Shown: positions 1-7,177, numbered from the stretch's first letter. The stretch is DNA of 7,177 nucleotides from Alphaproteobacteria bacterium (GCA_024639035.1 JAHEJE010000155.1:1-7177); one strand, 5' to 3'. Notes: generated by a model from the letters alone, not told the origin. Numbers and translations are program-made.

Positions 1-1
1 G

Positions 2-700
2 ATTGTCCAGATCCTCCGGCGGGCCAGAACGCCGGTGACCGCCGCGCGCATCGCCGCCGAGCTTGAGGTGACCGCCCGTACCGTTTATCGCGATGTCGCT
101 TCGCTGATCGCCAATTCCGTGCCGGTGCGCGGCGAGGCCGGCGTCGGCTACGTGCTCGGTGACGGCTACGATCTGCCGCCGCTGATGTTCGGCGCCGATG
201 AACTGGAGGCGCTGATGCTCGGCGCCAGGCTGGTCGAAATCCAGGGCGACAGGGAGTTGGCCGCCGCCGCCCGCGATGCCGTCGCCAAGATCGGCGCCGT
301 GGTGCCGCGCACCCTGCGGCCGATCCTACTCGATGCACCGCTGGTTGCCCAGGACTATGGCGATCAGCCGGCCGAAGCAATCGACACCGGCGCCCTGCGG
401 CGCGCCCTGCGCAACTCGCGCAAGCTCGACCTCAGCTATGTAGATGAACATGGCCGGCACACCCGACGGATCGTCTGGCCGGTGGCGCTGGGCTATCTCG
501 AGCGCAAGCGCATTCTCGTCGCCCATTGCGAATTGCGTGCCGACTTCCGGCATTTCCGCACCGATCGCATGCGCCAGGTCACGGTGCTGGACGAGACCAT
601 CCCGGCGCGCCGCGCCGCCCTGTTCGACAGCTGGTGGAAACGTGCCGCGGCTGAACAGCAGGCTTACCGGGCGCGAATGGCCGGTGAAAACAGCGTCTGA
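2..700 (+). CDS. YafY-type HTH/WYL-domain transcriptional regulator (5' end outside window)
   Basis: This is a DNA-binding regulator of the YafY/DeoR-like group with an N-terminal winged helix and a C-terminal WYL ligand-sensing domain. The frame is open from base 2. The first visible residues (IVQILRRARTPVTAARIA) already belong to the first helix of the HTH, so the GTG at 35 is internal and about ten or more residues are missing to the left. Of 232 visible residues, 1-35 form the HTH with recognition helix TARTVYRDVASL. Residues 45-63 hold the family signature GEAGVGYVL followed by LPPLMF. Residues 142-190 are the WYL core, with WPVALGYLERKR and CELRADFRHFRTDRM. The effector and target are not predictable here; regulators of this kind often sit beside a gene they control, which would be upstream. 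The last 37 bp overlap the end of purN on the other strand. Family assignment is confident, the role is not. Confidence 0.9.
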   Translation: MVQILRRARTPVTAARIAAELEVTARTVYRDVASLIANSVPVRGEAGVGYVLGDGYDLPPLMFGADELEALMLGARLVEIQGDRELAAAARDAVAKIGAVVPRTLRPILLDAPLVAQDYGDQPAEAIDTGALRRALRNSRKLDLSYVDEHGRHTRRIVWPVALGYLERKRILVAHCELRADFRHFRTDRMRQVTVLDETIPARRAALFDSWWKRAAAEQQAYRARMAGENSV

Positions 701-1322
701 TCCGGATCGCCGGACGAAGGCGCGCGCACTTTGCCGTTTTCAAGTCGCACCTGGCCGCTGGCCACCCAGGCCAGCGCCTGCGGATAGATGGCATGCTCGG
801 CCTTGAGCACCCGCGCGGCGAGCGAGGAGGGCGTGTCATCCGCCATCACCGGCACCGCCGCCTGGCAGATGATCGGCCCGGCATCCAGTTCGGGACTGAC
901 GAAATGGACCGTGCAGCCGTGCACCCGGACGCCATCGGCCAGTGCCCGTTCGTGGGTGTCGAGCCCGCGATAGCAGGGCAACAGGGACGGGTGGATATTG
1001 AGCACGCGACCGGACCACTCGGCGGTCAGCCGCTCGCCGAGGATGCGCATGAAGCCGGCGCAGGCGACAAGCTCGGCACCGTGCTGCCGCAGACGCCCGG
1101 CGACCTCGGCGTCGAACGCCGCGCGGTCGCTGAAGTCGCGATGGTCGACGACGGCCGTGGGCAGGTTGCGCGCCTCGGCAAACGCCAGCCCGGCGGCATC
1201 TGCCCGGTTTGACAGCACCAGGCAGACCTCGGCGGGATAGTCCGGATCGTCCGCTGCCGCGACCAGCGATTGCATGTTCGACCCGCGCCCTGAAATGAGG
1301 ATGCCGACCCGGCGTTTCCCGG

Positions 1323-1326
<4 letters not shown>
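664..1326 (-). CDS. purN: Phosphoribosylglycinamide formyltransferase (GAR transformylase)
   Basis: PurN transfers a formyl group from 10-formyltetrahydrofolate to GAR, the third step of purine synthesis, in the cytoplasm. The 220-residue product is of normal length. Residues 7-21 (VGILISGRGSNMQSL) form the phosphate-binding loop, 89-100 (CAGFMRILGERL) the folate-side segment, and NIHPSLLP at 110-117 carries the catalytic Asn110 and His112. The later LDAG at 147-150 supplies the catalytic Asp148. The ATG at 1326 is chosen because it starts directly at the family N-terminus, overlaps the purM stop as ATGA, and has GGAGG four bases upstream (plus-strand cctcc at 1331-1335). An in-frame extension to 1491 would run through purM and is rejected. 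The tail after about residue 203 is not part of the conserved fold and lies over the 3' end of the convergent regulator gene. Confidence 0.97.
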
Positions 1327-2408
<1,082 letters not shown>

Positions 2409-2412
2409 GAAA

Positions 2413-2442
2413 TTGACTGTAGGTTGGCGTTGGACATGGAAT
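2413..2442 (+). promoter_or_regulatory. Candidate sigma70-type promoter for the DUF2066-led gene block
   Basis: TTGACT at 2413-2418 is a good -35 match and is followed after 18 bases by TGGAAT at 2437-2442, a 4/6 match to the -10. Transcription would begin near 2450, leaving a leader of about 55 bases to the TTG at 2506. This placement supports the TTG start over the ATG at 2407, which would lie upstream of the promoter. It overlaps the region needed for leftward transcription of purM. Confidence 0.35.
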
Positions 2443-2452
2443 ATCCGGTTGT

Positions 2453-2482
2453 TTTATGTGGGCGGTGTGAGAGCGCAAGCAA
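2453..2482 (-). promoter_or_regulatory. Candidate sigma70-type promoter for purM-purN
   Basis: On the minus strand TTGCTT (2482-2477) is followed after 18 bases by CATAAA (2458-2453), each a 4/6 match or close to the -35 and -10 consensus. It would start transcription near 2446 and give a short leader of about 38 bases to the purM ATG. This rests on sequence resemblance only, and the match is modest. Confidence 0.25.
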
Positions 2483-2493
2483 AAAAACCGGCT

Positions 2494-2499
2494 GGGGGT
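2494..2499 (+). promoter_or_regulatory. Ribosome binding site deciding the TTG start of the DUF2066 gene
   Basis: A G-rich stretch (GGGGGT, followed by AG) sits seven bases before the TTG at 2506. No comparable site precedes the in-frame ATG at 2407 or the in-frame GTG codons at 2458 and 2467, so it favours the TTG. It is GGGGG-like rather than a canonical AGGAGG, so the call is moderate. Confidence 0.5.
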
Positions 2500-2505
2500 A
2501 GATTC

Positions 2506-3654
2506 TTGACGCAATGCAAAACGCAGATCGGCGCCGGTGCGCGCGCCTCGCGGTTGGCGCGGCTCACGCGCGCCTGTCTGGCATGGGCTTGGATTGTGCT
2601 CGGTGTGATCGCTATTGCCGGCCTGGCGCCGCCGTTGGCCGCCCAGGACGCATCTTCACTCTATGTCGTGTCCGGTGTCGAGGTCGACGCCAAGGAGGTC
2701 GATGCCGCCAAGGCGAAGCTGAAGGCGATTTCCGAAGCCCAGGTCAAGGCTTTTGCGGTTTTGCTGAATCGGCTTGGCGGCAAGACCGCAGAGGCCAAGG
2801 CGAGCCGCTTCACCCCATCGCAGATCGGCCGCATGATGGCCAGTCTCTCGGTTGAAGAAGAACGAACCGGCCCGGGGCGTTACATCGGCAAGTTGACAAT
2901 CAAGTTCCTGCCCAAGCGGGTGCGCAAGGCGCTCAACAGCGTTGGCGTGTCGTTTGTCGAGGAACAATCGCCGCCTATCCTCGTCATTCCGGTGTGGAAG
3001 CAGGCCGACGGCACGATGCTGCTGTGGCAGGACAACCCGTGGCGCACCGCCTGGCAGCAGCTCAAGGCGGAAAACGCCCTGGTGCCGCTGCTGATCCCGC
3101 TGGCCGACATCACCGATGCCCAGACCCTGGCTGTCGAGGATATCGTGCAGGGGGCAGAGCAGAATCTTGAAGCGATGCGCTTGCGCTATGGCGCCGACGC
3201 GGTGCTGGTGGCCTATGGCGAACCGGTAAACGACAATTCGCTGAGGGCGGCCATGCAGGGCGATTCGCCGGTCGGCCGCATCAGTTTCGACAAGACATAC
3301 GTCGCGACCGAGGGCGGCCTGAAGGGCGCTGCCGCACAGGCGGTCGAGCGCTTCCACACGGTGTTGATCTTCAAGTGGACCAAATCGCGCACCGGCTCGA
3401 GCATCTCCGACAGCAACCTGCAGGCGGTCAACATCGCCGTGCCGTTTTCCAGCTTGCAGGAGTGGAACGTGATGCGGTCACAGTTGTCGATCACCGCCAG
3501 CGTAACCAATGTCGAAGTCGCCAGCATGTCGAGCAATGGCGCCGTGGTGCGGCTGACCTATGCCCAGGGCTTTGAGTATCTGCAATCGGCGCTGCGCCAG
3601 TCGCGCATGGAGCTTGTGCTTGTCGGCGGCACCTGGGTGCTCCGGCCCTTCTGA
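2506..3654 (+). CDS. DUF2066 domain-containing exported protein of unknown function
   Basis: I recognise this as a DUF2066 family protein, for which I know no established biochemical function. From the TTG start it has 382 residues. An N-terminal region with several arginines (13-22) is followed by a hydrophobic segment at about 24-40 and a plausible signal peptidase site after LAA at residue 46, so the mature protein should be periplasmic or membrane-anchored. Typical family segments follow: SGVEVDA near 56-62, an Ala/Lys-rich helix, PILVIPVW at 157-164, NPWRTAW at 177-183 and YGADAVLVA at 228-236, ending in a beta-rich region with GGTWVLRPF. No catalytic motif is visible. The start could instead be the GTG at 2467 or the ATG at 2407, but only the TTG has a fitting ribosome site and gives a normal signal peptide. 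It is the first gene of the rightward block. Confidence 0.85.
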   Translation: MTQCKTQIGAGARASRLARLTRACLAWAWIVLGVIAIAGLAPPLAAQDASSLYVVSGVEVDAKEVDAAKAKLKAISEAQVKAFAVLLNRLGGKTAEAKASRFTPSQIGRMMASLSVEEERTGPGRYIGKLTIKFLPKRVRKALNSVGVSFVEEQSPPILVIPVWKQADGTMLLWQDNPWRTAWQQLKAENALVPLLIPLADITDAQTLAVEDIVQGAEQNLEAMRLRYGADAVLVAYGEPVNDNSLRAAMQGDSPVGRISFDKTYVATEGGLKGAAAQAVERFHTVLIFKWTKSRTGSSISDSNLQAVNIAVPFSSLQEWNVMRSQLSITASVTNVEVASMSSNGAVVRLTYAQGFEYLQSALRQSRMELVLVGGTWVLRPF

Positions 3655-3687
3655 TTTGAACTTGCCTTTGTCAACGGCTGCCGCCAC

Positions 3688-3691
3688 AAGG
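3688..3691 (+). promoter_or_regulatory. Ribosome binding site of the CDP-alcohol phosphatidyltransferase gene
   Basis: AAGG lies five bases before the ATG at 3697, within the 42-bp spacer after the DUF2066 gene. I see no convincing terminator hairpin in that spacer, so read-through from DUF2066 is likely. Confidence 0.5.
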
Positions 3692-3696
3692 CTCAC

Positions 3697-4263
3697 ATGA
3701 ACCTGCCCAACCTGATAACCATCTCGCGCATCCTCTCGGTGCCGTTGATTGTCTGGTTGATCATCTCGGCCCAGTTTGCCCTGGCCTTTCTGGTGCTCCT
3801 GGCGGCTGGCATCAGCGATGCCGCGGACGGCTTCATCGCCAAGCGGTTTGACCAGGCCACGACCCTCGGCGCCTACCTCGACCCGCTGGCCGACAAGGTC
3901 ATGCTGGTGTCGGTCTATGTCGCCCTGGGCGTTCTTGAAATCTTCGAGCCGTGGCTTGTAATTCTTGTTGTCAGCCGTGATATCCTTATTGTCGGCGGTC
4001 TGCTGCTGGCATGGTTTCTCGATCGCGGCATGGACATCAGGCCGGTGTTTGTTTCCAAGGCCAACACTGCAGGGCAGATCATCCTGGCGGCCGTCGCCAT
4101 CGGCCTGCCGTCGATCGGCCACAACGGCAGCGTGGCGATCCTGTACGGATCGCTGGTCGTCGCTTTTCTGACCGTTGCATCGGGCGCTGTGTACGTGCGC
4201 GACTGGGTGCGTCACATGGCAAACGAGAATGGTAACGGGGTGGTTACGGGCAAGGATCGATGA
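3697..4263 (+). CDS. CDP-alcohol phosphatidyltransferase family protein (PgsA-like)
   Basis: This is an integral membrane enzyme that would move a phosphatidyl group from a CDP-linked lipid to an alcohol, as in phospholipid synthesis. The 188-residue length suits the PgsA-like branch. NLPNLITISRIL at 2-13 is the hallmark N-terminus. The catalytic signature at 41-66 has Asp41, Asp44, Gly45, Gly58, Asp62 and Asp66 in the canonical spacing. The usual Arg of its Ala-Arg pair is Lys49, followed by Arg50. SRDILIVGG at 93-101 and VSKANTAGQ at 119-127 are further family marks. Hydrophobic stretches at about 12-37, 68-80, 86-108, 126-138 and 145-165 give several membrane segments. Its stop overlaps the next start as ATGA, so it is probably coupled to the permease. 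The acceptor alcohol is not certain: it may be glycerol-3-phosphate, or this may be a paralogue of a separate PgsA. Confidence 0.93.
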   Translation: MNLPNLITISRILSVPLIVWLIISAQFALAFLVLLAAGISDAADGFIAKRFDQATTLGAYLDPLADKVMLVSVYVALGVLEIFEPWLVILVVSRDILIVGGLLLAWFLDRGMDIRPVFVSKANTAGQIILAAVAIGLPSIGHNGSVAILYGSLVVAFLTVASGAVYVRDWVRHMANENGNGVVTGKDR

Positions 4264-5363
4264 CACTGCAGAAACAGCTCGGGTTCTGGTTTGCCGCACT
4301 GCTGGCCATGATCGGCCTGTTGTGGCTGCTCGGCGAGATCATGCTGCCGTTCATCGCCGGCCTGGTGCTGGCCTACTTCCTCGATCCGGTTGCCGACATG
4401 CTGGAACGCTGGGGCGTGCCGCGATTGGCCGCAACCGGCATCATTCTGGCCCTGTGCCTTATGGTGTTCGCGCTCCTCCTTTTGCTCATCGTACCGCTGC
4501 TCGGTGACCAGATCGGCAAGTTTGCCGAAAGGCTGCCCGGCTATGCCGCCACCCTTGTGAGCCTGTTCAACGAGGCAGCACCGGACTGGCTGAAACAGGC
4601 GCTTGATCGCGCCAACCTCAAGGTTCCCGAAGGTGCGACCGAGATCGCCGCCAAGGCGGCCGGATGGATCGCCACCCTTCTTGGTTCGCTGGTGTCCGGC
4701 GGTCTGGCGCTGGTCAATCTGGTTTCATTGCTCGTGGTGACGCCGATCGTTGTGTTCTACATGCTCAACGACTGGGACCGCCTGGTGGCCAAGGTCGATA
4801 GCTGGCTGCCGCGCGACCATGTCGGCACCATCCGCAAGATTGCCAGCGACATCGATACGGCAATGGCCGGCTTTATCCGCGGCCAGGGCACGGTGTGCAT
4901 GATCCTGGGCATCTTCTATGCCGTGGCGCTGATCGCGGTCGGCTTGAATTTCGGCCTGCTGATCGGACTGACCGCCGGTCTGCTGAGTTTCATTCCCTAT
5001 GTCGGGTCGATCATCGGCGGCGTGTTGTCGATCGGCATGGCGCTGATCCAGTTCTGGCCTGATTGGGTCTCCGTTCTGATGGTCGCCGGGGTGTTTGCGC
5101 TGGGACAGTTCCTGGAAGGCAATTTCCTGTCGCCGAAACTGGTCGGCGGCAGCATCGGCCTGCATCCGGTGTGGTTGATGTTTGCCCTGTTCGCCTTTGG
5201 CTATCTGTTTGGATTTGTCGGCCTTCTGCTGGCGGTTCCACTGGCCGCCGCCGCCGGTGTGCTGGTGCGTTTTGCGCTGTCGCAGTATCTCGCCAGTCCG
5301 CTCTACACCGGCACCGCACCTAGGCCGGTGGCCAGAGCCCGCAAGCCCCGCAAGAAGGCCTGA
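4260..5363 (+). CDS. AI-2E family transporter / PerM-like permease
   Basis: This is a multipass inner-membrane protein of the AI-2E transporter family. Members are annotated as exporters or permeases, with a few shown to move autoinducer-2 or ions; the substrate here is unknown. Of 367 residues, two membrane segments lie within 8-42, ending in the characteristic YFLDPVADMLERWGVPR, and a third at about 57-83. A soluble, partly helical stretch occupies about 84-140. The C-terminal half has membrane segments at about 145-168, 213-229, 231-256, 266-283 and 300-338, with FIRGQG at 205-210, SFIPYVGSIIGG at 243-254 and GNFLSPKLVGGSIGLHPVW at 287-305, the strongest family marks. The tail is basic (RPVARARKPRKKA) and cytoplasmic by the positive-inside rule. 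The ATG at 4260 has AAGG at 4252-4255 and overlaps the previous stop. Confidence 0.93.
   Translation: MTLQKQLGFWFAALLAMIGLLWLLGEIMLPFIAGLVLAYFLDPVADMLERWGVPRLAATGIILALCLMVFALLLLLIVPLLGDQIGKFAERLPGYAATLVSLFNEAAPDWLKQALDRANLKVPEGATEIAAKAAGWIATLLGSLVSGGLALVNLVSLLVVTPIVVFYMLNDWDRLVAKVDSWLPRDHVGTIRKIASDIDTAMAGFIRGQGTVCMILGIFYAVALIAVGLNFGLLIGLTAGLLSFIPYVGSIIGGVLSIGMALIQFWPDWVSVLMVAGVFALGQFLEGNFLSPKLVGGSIGLHPVWLMFALFAFGYLFGFVGLLLAVPLAAAAGVLVRFALSQYLASPLYTGTAPRPVARARKPRKKA
5353..5358 (+). promoter_or_regulatory. Ribosome binding site of the HdaA-like gene
   Basis: AGAAGG sits ten bases before the ATG at 5369, within the last codons of the permease gene. Only five bases separate the permease stop from this start, which points to co-transcription and possibly coupling. 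Confidence 0.5.
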
Positions 5364-5368
5364 CGGCG

Positions 5369-6055
5369 ATGGCCAAGAGTGTTTCGGCCGGTCAGCTCAG
5401 CCTGGATTTGCCCGTCCGCACCGCCCTGGAGCGGGAAGACTTCATGGTCACCCAGGCCAACGCCGCCGCCCTTGCCGCCGTTGAACGCTGGCCCGACTGG
5501 GATCACCCGGTGCTGGTGCTGGTTGGCCCCAGGGCCAGCGGCAAGAGCCATCTCGGCAAGGTCTGGCAACTGCGGTCGGCAGCCGTGCAGGTCGATGCCT
5601 GCGACCTGACCTTGCCACTGGCGGTCGAGATGCTGCAGTCGGGATCACTGCTGATCGAGGATGCGCCCGGCGCCAGACTTAATGAAACGGCCCTGTTCCA
5701 CGCCATCAACCTGGCGCGCGAGCATGGCCGCTCGATCATGCTCACCAGCACCAGCGATCCGGCGCAATGGCAGGTGCAGCTTCCCGATCTTGCCTCACGG
5801 TTGCGGGCTGCCCGCGTGGCCCGGCTCGGGCCACCGGACGATGCCTTGCTGCGCGCGGTGCTGGTCAAACAGTTCGCTGACCGTCAAATCGCGGTTGATG
5901 AACCCACGATTGCCTATATGCTGACCAGAATGGAGCGTTCGTTCGATGCAGCCCGCCAACTCGTTGCTGAAATCGACCGTCAGGCGCTGGCCTCGAAAAC
6001 TGCGGTCACCCGAAGTTTCGTGTCCCGAATAATCGCCGGTTTTCAAAAGGATTGA
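5369..6055 (+). CDS. hdaA: HdaA-like regulatory inactivator of DnaA (AAA+ DnaA relative)
   Basis: Hda proteins bind the DNA polymerase sliding clamp and stimulate ATP hydrolysis by DnaA, limiting re-initiation of replication. The 228-residue product lacks the DNA-binding domain IV of DnaA, as expected. QLSLDLP at 9-15 fits the clamp-binding motif of Hda proteins. The AAA+ core shows Walker A GPRASGKS at 53-60, Walker B LLIED at 94-98 (Glu where DnaA commonly has the first Asp), a sensor 1 region around LTSTS at 125-129, a likely arginine finger Arg144 in DLASRLRAA, and a sensor 2 Arg190 in the lid segment MERSFDAARQL. ARLGPPDDALLRAVLVKQFADR at 151-172 is typical of the DnaA/Hda lid. The gene follows the permease closely. 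A DnaA-like AAA protein of another role is possible, but the short length plus clamp motif favour HdaA. Confidence 0.92.
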   Translation: MAKSVSAGQLSLDLPVRTALEREDFMVTQANAAALAAVERWPDWDHPVLVLVGPRASGKSHLGKVWQLRSAAVQVDACDLTLPLAVEMLQSGSLLIEDAPGARLNETALFHAINLAREHGRSIMLTSTSDPAQWQVQLPDLASRLRAARVARLGPPDDALLRAVLVKQFADRQIAVDEPTIAYMLTRMERSFDAARQLVAEIDRQALASKTAVTRSFVSRIIAGFQKD

Positions 6056-6165
6056 GCGATAAATTCCCTTCCTGCTTCACCGACTGGCCGTCTCGATGCG
6101 CTATGGTGCCTGAACAACAACAGGGTAGGGGTCACACAACTTCGCTCAGAAAGTGGAGCACAGTC
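6056..6165 (+). other. 110-bp spacer between the HdaA-like gene and ppx/gppA
   Basis: I find no RNA gene and no convincing terminator or promoter here. There is a weak four-base inverted repeat (CCTG...CAGG at 6109-6124). In many alphaproteobacteria a polyphosphate kinase gene occupies the place between these two genes; nothing resembling its start or end is visible. Part of the spacer could be coding if ppx starts at the in-frame ATG at 6103. Confidence 0.5.
6153..6158 (+). promoter_or_regulatory. Ribosome binding site favouring the TTG start of ppx/gppA
   Basis: GTGGAG, preceded by AA, ends seven bases before the TTG at 6166. The in-frame ATG at 6103 has no purine-rich site in front of it, so this one supports the TTG. 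Confidence 0.5.
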
Positions 6166-7177
6166 TTGAAAGCCAGCCGCCGCTACCGCGAACGGCCACC
6201 GAAATTCAAGCCGGTCGGCGTCGTCGACATCGGCTCCAATTCCGTTCGTCTGGTGATGTATGACGGCCTGCGCCGGGCGCCGGCACCGGTGTTCAACGAA
6301 AAGGTATTGTGCGGTCTGGGTCGCGGCCTTGCGACCAGCGGCCAACTGCAGCAACAGCCGGTCGAGCGCGCGCTTGCCGCCCTGGCCCGCTTCAAGGCGC
6401 TGTCACGGGCGATTTCAGCCGACAAGATCTTTGCCGTGGCGACGGCCGCTGCGCGTGAAGCCTCGAACGGCGAGCAATTCATCGCTGCTGCCGAACAGGC
6501 GCTCGGCCACCGTATCCAGGTGCTGTCCGGCAAGCAGGAGGCGCGTCTCGCCGCGCTCGGCATCATGGGCGCGTTTCCCGGCACCGACTGCGTGGTTGGC
6601 GACCTCGGCGGCGGCAGTCTTGAACTTGTCGTTGTCGAAGGCGGTCAGATCGGTGACGGCGTGACGCTGCCGCTCGGCCCGTTGCGGCTGATCGACAGGA
6701 CCGACGGCGACCTTGACGCTGCCCGCGAGATTGTCGATGAGGCCCTCAAGTCCTGCCCCGTCCTGCAGCCGCTGGCCACGACCAGCCTCTATGCGGTCGG
6801 CGGCGCCTGGCGCAACATCGCCCGGCTGCACATGGCCCAGCGCAACTATCCGCTACAGGCCATCCACGGCTACGAGATCGACCGCAAGCCGGCACGCAAA
6901 CTGAGTTCCTATGTTGCCGGCCTGACGTTTGATGGACTCGCCGATCTCAAGGCGGTCTCCAGCAACCGCGCCGCGGTCCTGCCGATGGCGGCCCTGGTCC
7001 TCGACCGGCTGCTGCATTTGGCACGCCCGGCGTCGGTGGTGTTTTCCGCCTGGGGTCTGCGCGAGGGTCTTCTGTTTTCCAAGGTCCCCAAGAAGAAGCG
7101 CCAGCGCGATCCATTGATGTCGGCCTGTTGGGATTTCGCCAGCCGCCATTCGCGCTCGCCGGCCCACGAGCTTGAGC
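6166..7177 (+). CDS. ppx: Ppx/GppA family phosphatase (exopolyphosphatase / pppGpp phosphatase), 3' end outside window
   Basis: The family hydrolyses terminal phosphates from polyphosphate or converts pppGpp to ppGpp, in the cytoplasm. The frame stays open to the window edge, giving 337 residues. VGVVDIGSNSVRLVMYDG at about 17-34 is the first phosphate loop of the ASKHA fold. ATAAAREASNG follows, then LSGKQEARLAALG with the conserved catalytic-type Glu before Ala-Arg, and GDLGGGSLELVVVEGG, the second phosphate loop. TLPLGPLRL, LYAVGGAWRNIARLH and SVVFSAWGLREGLLF are marks of the alphaproteobacterial branch. The C-terminal helical HD-like domain is cut off by the window. The start is TTG at 6166 with a ribosome site; the in-frame ATG at 6103 would add 21 residues. 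Ppx and GppA activity cannot be told apart here. Confidence 0.93.
   Translation, partial: MKASRRYRERPPKFKPVGVVDIGSNSVRLVMYDGLRRAPAPVFNEKVLCGLGRGLATSGQLQQQPVERALAALARFKALSRAISADKIFAVATAAAREASNGEQFIAAAEQALGHRIQVLSGKQEARLAALGIMGAFPGTDCVVGDLGGGSLELVVVEGGQIGDGVTLPLGPLRLIDRTDGDLDAAREIVDEALKSCPVLQPLATTSLYAVGGAWRNIARLHMAQRNYPLQAIHGYEIDRKPARKLSSYVAGLTFDGLADLKAVSSNRAAVLPMAALVLDRLLHLARPASVVFSAWGLREGLLFSKVPKKKRQRDPLMSACWDFASRHSRSPAHELE

Noticed and set aside
793..1212. Plus-strand open frame of 139 codons opposite purN
   Set aside because: It is antisense to the conserved core of purN and has no ribosome site or family resemblance.
2656..3357. A minus-strand open frame of 233 codons opposite the DUF2066 gene
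   Set aside because: The coding strand is clearly the plus strand by family motifs and signal peptide; this is a composition-driven shadow.
3478..4299. A minus-strand open frame of 273 codons opposite the DUF2066 end and the phosphatidyltransferase
   Set aside because: It has the His/Gln/Asp-rich composition of an antisense shadow, crosses two well-supported genes and has no recognisable motif.
6109..6124. Small inverted repeat as a terminator after the HdaA-like gene
   Set aside because: The stem is only four base pairs with an eight-base loop and no following T-run, so it is not a credible terminator.

Overview
The window looks like a stretch of chromosomal housekeeping DNA from an alphaproteobacterium. 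The evidence is a high G+C content (roughly 63-65% by eye), strong third-position G/C, and the gene order itself. That order is purM-purN running leftward, and divergently a rightward block of DUF2066 protein, CDP-alcohol phosphatidyltransferase, AI-2E/PerM-type permease, HdaA-like DnaA relative and Ppx/GppA phosphatase. I recognise this neighbourhood from many Alphaproteobacteria. I cannot name a genus from the sequence alone.

Layout. Positions 2-700 (+) hold the 3' part of a YafY-type HTH/WYL transcriptional regulator whose true start lies left of the window. It converges on, and overlaps by 37 bp, the end of purN (664-1326, -). purN is joined to purM (1323-2408, -) by an ATGA start/stop overlap, so the two purine-synthesis genes form a translationally coupled pair. 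About 97 bp separate the purM start from the TTG start of the rightward DUF2066 gene (2506-3654), and candidate promoters for both directions overlap there. The CDP-alcohol phosphatidyltransferase (3697-4263) and the permease (4260-5363) also overlap by ATGA. The HdaA-like gene (5369-6055) follows 5 bp later. A 110-bp spacer then precedes the ppx/gppA gene, which runs off the right edge.

How the genes fit together. PurM and PurN catalyse the fifth and third steps of de novo purine synthesis. The rightward block mixes an exported protein of unknown function, a phospholipid-head-group enzyme, a multipass permease, a sliding-clamp-linked regulator of replication initiation and a polyphosphate/ppGpp-type phosphatase. 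Close spacing suggests co-transcription up to hdaA, but not an obvious common pathway.

I find no mobile element, CRISPR array, RNA gene, prophage part or defence system, and nothing that supports a new system. The points most worth a second look are the apparent lack of a polyphosphate kinase gene between hdaA and ppx, strong scarcity and clustering of GANTC sites, the antisense 3' overlap between the regulator and purN, the compact divergent promoter region, and the unusual TTG starts.
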